From assembly GCF_049994355.1 (NCBI RefSeq), contig NZ_CP188257.1, positions 3,968,001-4,032,000 of the forward strand: a stretch of 64,000 nt of DNA, in the 5' to 3' direction. The notes below the pieces were generated by a model. It worked only from the letters and a program-made list of their open reading frames with translations. It was not told the origin of the DNA and made no database searches. Positions 33,525 to 41,711 of this stretch are shown here, piece after piece. Every line of letters begins with the position of its first letter. The stretch's first letter is position 1. Origin of the DNA: Angustibacter sp049994355 (lineage in GTDB: Bacteria > Actinomycetota > Actinomycetes > Actinomycetales > Angustibacteraceae). A program made the translations under genes and the position numbers.

Positions 33525-34333
33525 CCGGTCCGCTGGCCGGGGTCGCGCTGGCCGCAGGGCGGGGCGAGCGGATGCGGCCGCTGACCGACACGCTGCCCAA
33601 GGGGCTGATGCCGTTGGCTGACAGCACTTTGCTCGACCTCGCCCTCGACCGGCTTGCTGCGCACGTCGCGGGCGGCTCGGCCACGTCCGCGGTGAACGCG
33701 CACTACCTGGCCGACCTCGTGCGCGAGCGGGTGGCGTTGCGGGCCACGGTGTCGCAGGAGGAGCCACAGGCGCTGGGCACTGCCGGTGCGCTGGGCCGAC
33801 TGCGGCCCTGGCTGGACGGTCGGGACGTCCTGCTGACCAACGCCGACGTCTACCAGCCTGGCGACCTGGGGGTGCTGGTGGACGGTTGGGACGGCGAGCG
33901 CTGCCGGCTGCTCGTCGGCGACACGCTGCCGGGACGCCGCACCGACTTCTGGACGTCGGAGGGCGCACCCGTCCGGTACGTCGGCTCCTGCCTGCTGCCC
34001 TGGTCGGCGGTGCGTGACCTCGAGGCGGCGCCCAGCGGCCTGTACGAGGTGCTGTGGCGAGCTCTGGACTCTCGGGGCGAACTCGATCTGGTGCGGCTGG
34101 CGGCGGGCCGGATGTCGATCGACTGCGGCACCCCGGCCGACTACCTGGCCGCGAACCTGCACGCCTCCGGCGGGGCCAGCGTGATCGGCGTGGGCGCCGT
34201 CGTCGAGGGCGCGGTCGAACGGTGCGTGGTCTGGCCGGGCGGCTACGTGGGGCCGGACGAGACGCTGCGCGAGGTGGTCCGGGCCGGCTCACGCGAACGG
34301 CCGCTCACGGTCGACGCGCGACAGGTCACCTAG
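33521..34333 (+). CDS. Sugar-phosphate nucleotidyltransferase-like protein
   Basis: 270 residues. The N terminus GVALAAGRGERMRPLTDTLPKGLMP is the nucleotide-binding loop of NDP-sugar pyrophosphorylases, and LTNADVY is the metal-binding site. It resembles MurNAc-alpha-1-phosphate or mannose-1-phosphate uridylyl/guanylyltransferases. The C-terminal ~40 residues end in a partial left-handed-helix-like tail (GASVIGVGAVVEGAV). It overlaps the NUDIX gene by 4 nt and ends 9 nt before the CapA-like gene, so a cell-surface polysaccharide role is plausible but not shown. Confidence 0.85.
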   Translation: MTGPLAGVALAAGRGERMRPLTDTLPKGLMPLADSTLLDLALDRLAAHVAGGSATSAVNAHYLADLVRERVALRATVSQEEPQALGTAGALGRLRPWLDGRDVLLTNADVYQPGDLGVLVDGWDGERCRLLVGDTLPGRRTDFWTSEGAPVRYVGSCLLPWSAVRDLEAAPSGLYEVLWRALDSRGELDLVRLAAGRMSIDCGTPADYLAANLHASGGASVIGVGAVVEGAVERCVVWPGGYVGPDETLREVVRAGSRERPLTVDARQVT

Positions 34334-34336
34334 TCT
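34331..34336 (+). promoter_or_regulatory. -10 box of a leaderless promoter (CapA gene)
   Basis: TAGTCT includes the stop codon of the upstream gene and ends 6 nt before a GTG at 34343. Confidence 0.5.
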
Positions 34337-34342
34337 GTGCGC

Positions 34343-35596
34343 GTGCCAGCAACCCGACGTCCCTTCGCGGTGGCCGTCGCCGGCGTGTTGGCGCTCGCCC
34401 TGGCCGGCTGCTCGGGCGCCGCCCAGCCGTCCGCCGGGCCGAGCAGCAGCGCCTCGCCGACCCCCAGCGGCACCCCGTCCAGCACGCCGTCCAGCACGCC
34501 GTCCAGCACGCCGTCCGCCGCCTCGTCCGGCACGTCGTCCGGCCAGCCGTGCCCGGGGACTGCCTGCGTCACGCTGGTGATGACCGGGGACGTCCTGCTG
34601 CACCCGCCGCTGTGGGACCAGGCCAAGGCGGACGCCAAGGCAGACGGATCGTCGTCCGACTTCGACTTCACACCGCTGCTGGCAGGCCAGAAGGCCATCG
34701 TGTCCGGCGCGGACGTCGCGCTCTGCCACCTGGAGACGCCGTTGGCCGCACAGGGCGGTCCGTTCCACGGTTACCCGAGCTTCGCGGTGCCGCCGGAGAT
34801 CGGGCCCGCGCTGGTCGCGACCGGGTACGACGCCTGCAGCACTGCGAGCAACCACACGATGGACGCCGGCGTCGCCGGGATCGACCGCACGCTGGACACC
34901 CTGGACGCCGACGGGTTGCGGCACACCGGGTCCGCGCGCTCGGCGGCCGAGGCGCACAAGGTGCTGACGTTCGACGTGCGCGGCACGAAGGTGGCCATGC
35001 TGTCCTACGCCTACGGGCTCAACGGTCGCAGCAACCCGTCCGGTGAACCGTGGCACGTGAACATCATCGATCCGGCGAAGATCCTGGCCGATGCCAAGCG
35101 AGCCAAGTCCGGTGGTGCGGACGTCGTGGTCGTGGCGCTGCACTGGGGCACCGAGTACGTGCACCCGCCGACCGCCATGCAGCGCTCGCTGGCCGAGCGG
35201 CTGACGGCCAGCCCGGACATCGACCTGGTCTACGGCCACCACGCCCACGTCGTCCAGCCGGTGCAGAAGGTGAACGGCAAGTGGGTGGTCTACGGGCTGG
35301 GCAACACCGTTGCGGCACACAACGTGCCGAAGCTCGACAACCGCGAAGGGCTGCTGGTGCGGGTGCAGCTCGTGCGGGAGGCCTCGGGCCGGTGGCGCAG
35401 CGGCCGGCTGGACTGGGTGCCGTCGTTCATGACCGCCTCGCCATATCGGTGGGTGGACCTCGGCTCGGCCCTGAAGGCAGGTGGCCTGTCGGCGGCCACC
35501 AAGGCGACGTACGCGAACTCCGAGCAGCGGATCGAGAAGGTCGTCGAGTCACTGGGCGCCGCCGACCAGGGCGCGCACCAGCTGACCTCCCCCTGA
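34343..35596 (+). CDS. CapA-family lipoprotein (metallophosphatase-like)
   Basis: 417 residues from GTG 34343, 6 nt after a TAGTCT box; a GTG at 34337 is an alternative. The signal peptide ends in a lipobox (LALAGC) and is followed by a Ser/Thr/Pro linker (12-bp DNA repeats, 34475-34510). The CapA domain has VTLVMTGDVLLHP, CHLETPL, ATGYDACSTASNHTMDAG, VVVALHWGTEY and YGHHAHVVQ. CapA-like proteins are metallophosphatase-fold proteins tied to capsule poly-gamma-glutamate export in some bacteria; here a cell-wall role is inferred. It ends before a large hairpin. Confidence 0.9.
   Translation: MPATRRPFAVAVAGVLALALAGCSGAAQPSAGPSSSASPTPSGTPSSTPSSTPSSTPSAASSGTSSGQPCPGTACVTLVMTGDVLLHPPLWDQAKADAKADGSSSDFDFTPLLAGQKAIVSGADVALCHLETPLAAQGGPFHGYPSFAVPPEIGPALVATGYDACSTASNHTMDAGVAGIDRTLDTLDADGLRHTGSARSAAEAHKVLTFDVRGTKVAMLSYAYGLNGRSNPSGEPWHVNIIDPAKILADAKRAKSGGADVVVVALHWGTEYVHPPTAMQRSLAERLTASPDIDLVYGHHAHVVQPVQKVNGKWVVYGLGNTVAAHNVPKLDNREGLLVRVQLVREASGRWRSGRLDWVPSFMTASPYRWVDLGSALKAGGLSAATKATYANSEQRIEKVVESLGAADQGAHQLTSP
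34475..34510 (+). repeat. 12-bp coding repeat in CapA linker
   Basis: CCGTCCAGCACG repeats three times and encodes a PSST linker after the lipobox. Confidence 0.8.
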
Positions 35597-35615
35597 CCTT
35601 GCTCCACCCCACCCG

Positions 35616-35672
35616 CCTTACTCACTCCAGACCGCCCTTCTGCCCCCAGCGGGCGGTCTGAAGTGAGCAAGG
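35616..35672. terminator. Bidirectional hairpin between convergent genes
   Basis: 22-bp arms (35616-35637 and 35651-35672, two mismatches) with a 13-nt loop lie between the CapA and ABC permease stops. There is no U tract. The core CAGACCGCCC pairs with GGGCGGTCTG. Confidence 0.6.
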
Positions 35673-35681
35673 CTCGCCGGG

Positions 35682-36674
35682 TCAAGCGATCCGACGGATC
35701 TGGCGGACGGCGAGGAAGAGCAGCAGCGCCGAAATCGCCAGGAAGATGCCCGTCTCGATGCTCTGGAAGAGCCAGTACCGGTCGGCCGGCTGGAAGAGTG
35801 TCCAGTTGTAGGCACCGCGTCCGAAACCCAGGTTGGCTCCGCAATCCCCGCCGCCGGGGTCGCCGACCCCCGGCGGGCAGCCGATCGAGGCGTTGGGGGC
35901 CACCATGTGCCCAGCCGCATTCCGGATGCCGCGCTTGAGCACCCAGCCACCGAGCGTGGCTGCGGACTGCCCCGGGTCCCCTCCGCTGAAGGCCGTCTTC
36001 AGCGCGCGGGCCGGCACGTAGTGCGGCCTGGCCAGTACGGTCATCACGATGCGCAGCAGCGCGAAGCCGACCAGGGTGAACGCCATCGCGGGCAGGACCT
36101 TGCGCGAGACGGTGCCGACGAAGATGCCCAAGGCCACCGCGAACAGCGTGTAGCCGATCGGCACCAGGCCCGCCATGTCGAAGAAGAAGACGCTGAAGCG
36201 GGACTGCTCGCCGATGTGCGTCAGCGGCCAGATCCACCACGACATCCCCAGTCCGTAGACGACCCCCACGACCACTGCCACTGCGCCCACCAGGCCGAAC
36301 TTGACCAGGGCCCAGTGCAGACGGCTGACGCCTTGCGTCCAGACCAGGCGGTGAGTGCCGTGCTCGACCTCACGGGCCACCAGCGGAGCGCCCCAGAAGA
36401 GGCCGACCAGCAGCGGCAGGATCAGGAACAGGATTCCGAGCGACAGCCACGGGTTGTACTGGTTGCTGAACTGACTGAGCGCGTTGTGGCACTGGTCGGT
36501 GAACGCGGGGCCCTCCCCGCTACCGAGCTTCGTGACGCACTTGGCCAACCCCTTGTCGGAGTAAGTGTTGTGCATCGCGATCCCGCTCGGGATCATCAGC
36601 GCGGCCAGCACCACCAGCGCGACAGCGGTGAACAGGGCTTGCTTGCGGTGCTGGCGCCAGGCGAGCCAGATCAT
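35682..36674 (-). CDS. ABC-2 type permease
   Basis: 330 residues from an ATG overlapping the ATPase stop (ATGA). It begins MIWLAWRQHRKQALF and has six predicted transmembrane helices with a large extracellular region after the first. It pairs with the ATPase just upstream and is the permease of the exporter controlled by GntR. YtrA-type GntR/ABC clusters often export antibiotics or peptides; the substrate here is unknown. Confidence 0.88.
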   Translation of the reverse strand: MIWLAWRQHRKQALFTAVALVVLAALMIPSGIAMHNTYSDKGLAKCVTKLGSGEGPAFTDQCHNALSQFSNQYNPWLSLGILFLILPLLVGLFWGAPLVAREVEHGTHRLVWTQGVSRLHWALVKFGLVGAVAVVVGVVYGLGMSWWIWPLTHIGEQSRFSVFFFDMAGLVPIGYTLFAVALGIFVGTVSRKVLPAMAFTLVGFALLRIVMTVLARPHYVPARALKTAFSGGDPGQSAATLGGWVLKRGIRNAAGHMVAPNASIGCPPGVGDPGGGDCGANLGFGRGAYNWTLFQPADRYWLFQSIETGIFLAISALLLFLAVRQIRRIA

Positions 36675-37585
36675 GCCGTCACCCCCCACGCCTCGTGGCT
36701 GCCTTGGGTCTCGCCCTCGGCAAGGTAGGTCAGGATCAGGTCCTCGAGAGTGACCTCGTGCACGGTCCACGCCGGGTCCGTGATCGGGCCGTCGGTACGC
36801 ACCAGCAAGGTGGACTGCCGGTCGGTGTGGCTGGCCCGGACGATGGCGGCGACGCCGGCGATCGGCTCGCCGTCGTGGCGAGGGCCGACCAGCCGGCAGT
36901 GCTCGGCCACCAGGTCGTCGACCGGGCCGACGAGCTGCACCTGCGCCGAGTTCAGCACGATCAGGTAGTCGCAGACCCGCTCCAGGTCGGCCAGCAGGTG
37001 CGAGGACAGCAGCACCGTGGTGCCGCTGTCGGCCACGCTGCCCATCAGCGCCTGCAGGAACTCCCTGCGCGCCAACGGGTCCAGGCTGGCCACCGGCTCG
37101 TCGAGCAGCAGCAGGCGTGGGCGCTTGGCCAGAGCCAGGGCGAGTGCCACCTGGGCCCGTTGGCCGCCGGACAGCTTGCCGACCGGTTTGTCCGGCGGGA
37201 TGCCGAGCTGGGCCAGCCGGGTGCGGGCCAGGGCGTCGTCCCAGACCTTGTTCAGCTTGCCGCCCATCGTGATCAGCTCGGCGGCCGTGAAGTCCGGGTA
37301 GAGCGGTGTGTCCTGCGCGACGAAGCCGATGTCGGCGAGCACCGCAGTGTCGTCGTACGGGCTGCGCCCGAACACGCTGGCCGCTCCGGCGTCTGGGCGA
37401 AGCAGACCGACGGCCATGTGCAGCAGCGTCGTCTTGCCGGCCCCGTTCGGCCCGACCAGCGCGGCGATCCGACCCTCGGGCAGGTGCAGCGAGCAGTCCC
37501 GCAGCGCCCAGGTGTCCCCGTAGCGCTTGCCCAGCTGGTCGGTCTCCAACGCCATGCTTGTCTGTGGTTCTGCTGAGCCGTTCAC
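36671..37585 (-). CDS. ABC transporter ATP-binding protein
   Basis: 304 residues from a GTG that overlaps the GntR stop (GTGA). Walker A is GPNGAGKTT (about 44-52), the signature LSGGQRAQ (about 139) and Walker B LLLLDEPVASLD (about 159). The C-terminal ~90 residues (VGPRHDGEPIAG...) resemble the regulatory tail seen in YtrB/BceA-like ATPases. It forms the operon GntR-ATPase-permease with 4-nt overlaps throughout, so all three are translated together and controlled by the GntR operator. Confidence 0.94.
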   Translation of the reverse strand: MNGSAEPQTSMALETDQLGKRYGDTWALRDCSLHLPEGRIAALVGPNGAGKTTLLHMAVGLLRPDAGAASVFGRSPYDDTAVLADIGFVAQDTPLYPDFTAAELITMGGKLNKVWDDALARTRLAQLGIPPDKPVGKLSGGQRAQVALALALAKRPRLLLLDEPVASLDPLARREFLQALMGSVADSGTTVLLSSHLLADLERVCDYLIVLNSAQVQLVGPVDDLVAEHCRLVGPRHDGEPIAGVAAIVRASHTDRQSTLLVRTDGPITDPAWTVHEVTLEDLILTYLAEGETQGSHEAWGVTA

Positions 37586-37989
37586 GCGTCCTCCTGGTGC
37601 CGCGGGCCCTCGGTGAGAGTGGCCCGGATCGTGGTGTCGATCAGCGCGACGACGTCCTCGTGGGCGAGGCCCGCCACTTGCGCCTTGCCGAGCCAGGCGA
37701 CGAGGTCCTCGCGCAGCTCGGCCTGGTTGCCCAAGGACGGCCCGGCCAGGGTGCGGCGGACGAACGTGCCCACCCCCGGTCTTCCCTCGGCCAGTCCCTC
37801 GAGCTCGAGCTCGCGGTAGGCCTTCAGGACCGTGTTCGGGTTGATCGCCAGCGACTGCGCGACGTCCCGGACCTTGGGCAGCTGGTCACCCGGCTCGATC
37901 AGACCCACGCGTAGGGCCTGCTTCACCTGCTGAACCAGCTGCATGTACGTGTTGACCTTGGACCGGCCATCCAGCACGAACTCGATCAC
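37582..37989 (-). CDS. GntR-family regulator, YtrA subfamily
   Basis: 135 residues from a GTG with GGGAGG 6 nt upstream. The winged-helix domain (about 10-77) has KVRDVAQSLAINPNTVLKAYRELE; the short C-terminal helical tail lacks a ligand-binding domain, as in YtrA proteins. It lies first in an operon with an ABC exporter. A palindromic operator overlaps its predicted -10 box, so it likely represses its own operon and is relieved when its inducer is present. Confidence 0.93.
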   Translation of the reverse strand: MIEFVLDGRSKVNTYMQLVQQVKQALRVGLIEPGDQLPKVRDVAQSLAINPNTVLKAYRELELEGLAEGRPGVGTFVRRTLAGPSLGNQAELREDLVAWLGKAQVAGLAHEDVVALIDTTIRATLTEGPRHQEDA

Positions 37990-38004
37990 CGGTCACCTCC
38001 CTGT

Positions 38005-38045
38005 TGTCTTACGACAATAAGACAGGATTCTCGGGACGTCGTCAA
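38005..38045 (-). promoter_or_regulatory. gntR promoter and operator
   Basis: On the minus strand TTGACG (38045-38040), a 17-nt spacer and TCTTAT (38022-38017) form the promoter. The inverted repeat TGTCTTA-N6-TAAGACA (38005-38024) covers the -10 region, the usual place for YtrA operators. Confidence 0.65.
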
Positions 38046-38094
38046 GTACCTCGTTCGGACTACGGCTGTCGGTGCCCTCTGGTGTGCTCGGCGC

Positions 38095-38520
38095 ATGCGT
38101 AGGTACTGGGTCAACACGGTCAGTCGCGAGCACGTCCTGATCGGCACGGCGGGTGGGTTCACCCAGGCCGACCACGGCCGCCCTGACCGGCTGCGCCGCC
38201 TCGGCCGGTGCGACGTCCTGGTCTTCTACTCCTCGCGGACGGCAATGCGCGGCGGCGAACCGCTGCAGCGCTTCACCGCGATCGCGGTGATCGCGGACGA
38301 CGAGCCGTACCAGGTGCAGATGACGCAGACGTTCCACCCGTGGCGACGTCGGCTCGACGTGCTGCAGTCCAGCGAGGCGGCGGCCAAGCCGCTGGTCGAG
38401 CGGCTCGGCTTCGTGAAGGACCCGCAGCGCTGGGGCCTGCCGTTCCGCCGCGGGCTGTTCGAGGTGACCGCGGCGGATCTGCAGGTGATCGCCGACGCCA
38501 TGGGCGCGACCGTGCCCTGA
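38095..38520 (+). CDS. EVE-domain protein (UPF0310)
   Basis: 141 residues forming the EVE fold, a PUA-like beta barrel that binds modified bases. It opens RYWVNTVSREHVLIG and has TQADHGRP and YSSRTAM, then PYQVQMTQTFHPWRRRL. Similar stand-alone EVE proteins are abundant and of unknown substrate. A TGTGCT sequence 6 nt upstream may be a weak -10, with no ribosome-binding site. It ends 18 bp before the convergent TrpB gene. Confidence 0.88.
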   Translation: MRRYWVNTVSREHVLIGTAGGFTQADHGRPDRLRRLGRCDVLVFYSSRTAMRGGEPLQRFTAIAVIADDEPYQVQMTQTFHPWRRRLDVLQSSEAAAKPLVERLGFVKDPQRWGLPFRRGLFEVTAADLQVIADAMGATVP

Positions 38521-38538
38521 CGTCCCGCCTCAGTCGAG

Positions 38539-39915
38539 CTACGACAGCGCCGGCAGCTTGGTCAGCGCCTCCGCGACAGCCGCCTGGTCGGCGTCGGTCC
38601 AGTCGCGGTCGGAGATCTCGCCGCGCAGGTACGCGTCGTAGGCCGCGAGGTCTAGGTGGCCGTGCCCGCACAGCGCGGTGAGGATCACCTTCTCCTCACC
38701 GGACTCCTTGCAGCGCAAGGCTTCCTCGACCGCAGCGGCCAGCGCATGCGTCGGCTCAGGAGCAGGAACGATGCCCTCGGTGCGCGCGAACAGCACCCCG
38801 GCCGCGAAGCACTCGGACTGCGACTTGGCGACGGCCTCGAGCTGCCCCTCCTCGTAGAGGTGGCTGATCAGCGGGCTCATCCCGTGGTACCGCAGGCCGC
38901 CGGCGTGGATCGGGTCGGGGACGAAGTCGTGGCCGAGCGTGTGCATCTTCATCAGCGGGGTCATCCCGGCCGTGTCGCCGAAGTCGTAGGCGTACGTGCC
39001 CTGGGTCAGCGAGGGGCAGGCAGCCGGCTCGACGGCCCGCACCACCGGGCTCATCCGACCGGCCCACTTCTCGCGCAGGAAGGGGAACGCGAGACCGCCA
39101 AAGTTGGAGCCGCCACCGGTGCAGCCGACCAGGAGGTCCGGCGTCTCACCGACCTTCGCCAGTTGCAGCAGCGCCTCCTCGCCGATGATGGTCTGGTGCA
39201 TCAGCACGTGGTTCAGCACGCTGCCCAACGCGTAGTTGGTGTCGGCACTCTGCGCCGCGACCTCGACGGCCTCGCTGATCGCGATGCCCAGCGAGCCGGT
39301 CGAGTCGGGATGTTCGGCCAGGATGGCGCGGCCCGCGTTCGTGAGGTCGGAAGGGCTCGGGTGGACCGTGCCACCGAACGTCTCGATCATCATGCGGCGG
39401 TAGGGCTTCTGGTCGTATGACGCCCGCACCTGCCAGATCTCGCACTCCATGTCGAACTGCGCGCAGGCGAACGCCAGCGCCGTCCCCCACTGGCCCGCGC
39501 CGGTCTCGGTCGTGAGCTTGCGGATTCCGGCCTTGCGGTTGTAGAACGCCTGCGGCACAGCGGTGTTGGGCTTGTGCGAGCCGGCCGGGGAGACGCCTTC
39601 GTACTTGTAGTAGATCCGGGCCGGCGTGCCGAGCGCCTTCTCCAGGCGGTGCGCGCGGAACAACGGGCTCGGCCGCCAGAGCCGGTAGACGTCCAGCACC
39701 TCGTCCGGGATGTCGATGTACTGGTCGGTCGAGACCTCTTGCAGGATCAGGTCCATCGGGAACAGCGGGGCGAGGTCGTCCGGCCCGACCGGCTGACCCG
39801 TGCCCGGGTGCAGCACCGGCGGCGGTGGCGTCGGCAGGTCGTGCAGGATGTTGTACCAGCGGGTCGGCATCTCGTCCTCGGACAGCAAGACCTTGTGCTG
39901 CAGCGGTTCTGCCAT
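38539..39915 (-). CDS. TrpB2-type tryptophan synthase beta-like enzyme
   Basis: 458 residues. The PLP Lys is K115 (GSHKPNTA), preceded by YYKYEGVSPAG; the phosphate-binding loop is CTGGGSNFGGL and the C-terminal DAYLRGEISD is typical. It is longer than TrpB1 and lacks its allosteric features, fitting the TrpB2 group that acts without TrpA, usually condensing serine and free indole. There is no trp operon near. The start ATG has no clear ribosome-binding site. Confidence 0.9.
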   Translation of the reverse strand: MAEPLQHKVLLSEDEMPTRWYNILHDLPTPPPPVLHPGTGQPVGPDDLAPLFPMDLILQEVSTDQYIDIPDEVLDVYRLWRPSPLFRAHRLEKALGTPARIYYKYEGVSPAGSHKPNTAVPQAFYNRKAGIRKLTTETGAGQWGTALAFACAQFDMECEIWQVRASYDQKPYRRMMIETFGGTVHPSPSDLTNAGRAILAEHPDSTGSLGIAISEAVEVAAQSADTNYALGSVLNHVLMHQTIIGEEALLQLAKVGETPDLLVGCTGGGSNFGGLAFPFLREKWAGRMSPVVRAVEPAACPSLTQGTYAYDFGDTAGMTPLMKMHTLGHDFVPDPIHAGGLRYHGMSPLISHLYEEGQLEAVAKSQSECFAAGVLFARTEGIVPAPEPTHALAAAVEEALRCKESGEEKVILTALCGHGHLDLAAYDAYLRGEISDRDWTDADQAAVAEALTKLPALS

Positions 39916-40011
39916 GATGCGCGCCCCGTTCCCGTTCGCCTCGGCCCCGGCCGCCAGCGGGCCGGATGCGGGAAGGCTACTCCCGTCGCCGACCGGGCAG
40001 GGCCGGGCGGC

Positions 40012-40017
40012 TAGCGT
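40012..40017 (+). promoter_or_regulatory. -10 box of a leaderless promoter (PEP-mutase-like gene)
   Basis: TAGCGT, 6 nt before the ATG at 40024, with no ribosome-binding site. Confidence 0.5.
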
Positions 40018-40023
40018 CGAGCC

Positions 40024-40788
40024 ATGAGCTTCGCCGAACTGCACCACGCCGACCTGCCGTTGCTGCTGCCCAACGCCTGGGACGTGCCGTCCGCGCTGGC
40101 CTTCCTGGACGCCGGCTTCGAGGCCATCGGCACGAGCAGCCTCGGCGTCGCGTCGTCGCTGGGCAGGCCGGACGGCGACCGGGCGACCCGCGATGCGAAT
40201 CTCCGGCTCGCACGCCAGCTGTCCGTCCTGGGCTGCTATGTGACTCTGGACATCGAGGACGGCTACTCCGAGGACGCCGACGAGGTCGCTGCGTACGTCG
40301 CCGACCTGCCGGTCGACGGCATCAACCTCGAGGACAGCATCGAGGGCCGGCTCGTCCCGCCCGAAGTGCTCGCCGCGAAGATCTCGGCCGTCAAGGGGCG
40401 GCGGCCCGAGCTGTTCGTCAACGCCCGGATCGACACCTACTGGTTCCGCGAGCTGGCCACCGTCGAGGAGACGCTCCATCGAGCCGAGCAGTACGTCGCG
40501 GCCGGAGCGGACGGCGTCTTCGTCCCAGGGGCGAGCGAGCCCGACCTGCTGCGCCAGCTGACCAGCCGGATCCCGGTACCGCTCAACGTGCTCGCCAGCC
40601 CCGGCACGTCCCTGCTCGACCTCGCCGCGCTCGGTGTCCGTCGGGTCAGCACCGGGTCGCTGCCCTACCGCGCCGCGATCCAAGCCGCGACGGACGTCGC
40701 GACCGGCGTCCGTGACACCGGCACGCTGCCATCCTCAGTCGGCTACGACGTCCTTCAGGCCCGACTCGTGGACTACTCCAGACGCTGA
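40024..40788 (+). CDS. Isocitrate lyase/PEP-mutase family protein
   Basis: 254 residues in a TIM barrel. The family pattern is seen in LLLPNAWDVPSA, IGTSSLGVASS, LDIEDGYSED, DGINLEDS and FVNARIDTYW. These enzymes cleave or mutate C-C or P-C bonds of 2-oxoacids; the missing KKCGH motif excludes a true isocitrate lyase, so it is more like oxaloacetate decarboxylase or PEP mutase members. A TAGCGT box 6 nt upstream supports a leaderless start. The neighbour Ogt is convergent. Confidence 0.88.
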   Translation: MSFAELHHADLPLLLPNAWDVPSALAFLDAGFEAIGTSSLGVASSLGRPDGDRATRDANLRLARQLSVLGCYVTLDIEDGYSEDADEVAAYVADLPVDGINLEDSIEGRLVPPEVLAAKISAVKGRRPELFVNARIDTYWFRELATVEETLHRAEQYVAAGADGVFVPGASEPDLLRQLTSRIPVPLNVLASPGTSLLDLAALGVRRVSTGSLPYRAAIQAATDVATGVRDTGTLPSSVGYDVLQARLVDYSRR

Positions 40789-40795
40789 GCGCCGC

Positions 40796-41308
40796 TCAGA
40801 ACAAGCGGTCCGCTCCGACCGGCGCCAGTCCCTCGAGGTCGAGCAGGAAGTGCTTGCGCTCCAAGCCACCTGCGTAGCCGGTGAGCTTGCCGTCCTTGCC
40901 GACCACCCGATGGCACGGCACCACGACCGACAGCGGGTTATGGCCGACCGCACGGCCGACCATCCGTGCCAGGTTCCGGTCCCCCAGGGACTCGGCGATC
41001 TCGCCGTACGACGTGGTCTCGCCGTACGGGATCTGCTCGAGCATCTCCCAGACCCGGTGCTCGAACGCGCTACCGCTCGCGGCGGTCGGCAGGTCGAACG
41101 ACTGGCGCTCACCGGCGAGGTACTCGCCCAGCTGCAGACGAACCCTCGTCAGCAACGCGTCGTCGTCGGGGTCCACCTGCGGCCCGAACGCGGTGCGGTC
41201 GGGGTTGGTCCAGTGCTGCGGGAAGTACAGACCGACGACCGCGTCGCCGTCCGCGACGACGGTGACGTCGCCGATCAGGGTGCCTACGACCGCGTGCCTG
41301 GTGCTCAT
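40796..41308 (-). CDS. ogt: Methylated-DNA-protein cysteine methyltransferase
   Basis: 170 residues with the active-site motif PCHRV (C132) and the HTH-like SYGEIAESLG upstream. The length and lack of an Ada N-terminal domain match Ogt, which removes O6-methylguanine suicidally. The ATG has a GGAGG ribosome-binding site at 8 nt. It is divergent from a small Ada-like zinc protein, which is unusual and may be functionally linked. Confidence 0.94.
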   Translation of the reverse strand: MSTRHAVVGTLIGDVTVVADGDAVVGLYFPQHWTNPDRTAFGPQVDPDDDALLTRVRLQLGEYLAGERQSFDLPTAASGSAFEHRVWEMLEQIPYGETTSYGEIAESLGDRNLARMVGRAVGHNPLSVVVPCHRVVGKDGKLTGYAGGLERKHFLLDLEGLAPVGADRLF

Positions 41309-41435
41309 GCTGGTGACCTCCGTCGTCCGTCATTGTCCGTCACCTGGAGAACGCACCGGGGCGCGGGTCTGTGAGGTTCGGACCGGACGACGTGCAGGGA
41401 CCTCACATCCGGGTCGGCTCGCGCGTTCACCTGAT

Positions 41436-41702
41436 ATGCCAGGAAAGCAATACACCCTGCTGGACGCCGATCGGCGGCCTTACCTGAGCGCGACGCCGGG
41501 CGCGCTCGGCGGCCACCGCAGGTCCAGGATCTACGGCCGGCTGGACTGCCCCGGGGCGCTGCGGCACATCGCCGCGGGTGGTTACGTCACCAACCGTGTC
41601 TTCTTCGCGGACGTCGAGACCGCGGTCGCCGCCGGCTACCGGCCATGTGCGGTGTGCCTGCGCGTCGAGTACCGAGCCTGGAAGGCGCAGCAGCGGGGCT
41701 GA
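41436..41702 (+). CDS. Small Ada-like zinc-binding domain protein
   Basis: 88 residues. The stretch RIYGRLDCPG and AAGYRPCAVC gives three Cys (38, 71, 74) matching Cys42/69/72 of Ada; the position of the methyl-accepting Cys38 of Ada is Gly34 here. So it can hardly be a phosphotriester repair enzyme, but could bind zinc poorly or with another ligand. The 127-bp gap to ogt holds an inverted repeat TGTGAGGT/ACCTCACA (41370-41407). It converges on the oxidoreductase gene. Confidence 0.78.
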   Translation: MPGKQYTLLDADRRPYLSATPGALGGHRRSRIYGRLDCPGALRHIAAGGYVTNRVFFADVETAVAAGYRPCAVCLRVEYRAWKAQQRG

Positions 41703-41711
41703 AGGCTGGAC

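Noticed and set aside
32487..34292. Long open frame extending the minus-strand NUDIX gene upstream
   Set aside because: It is antisense to the nucleotidyltransferase and plus-strand NUDIX genes, with Arg/Pro-rich shadow composition. The GTG at 32978 with a TAGGGT box gives a normal NUDIX protein.
38539..40683. Long open frame extending TrpB2 upstream
   Set aside because: The extension is antisense to the PEP-mutase gene and lacks family similarity. The ATG at 39915 gives the expected N terminus.
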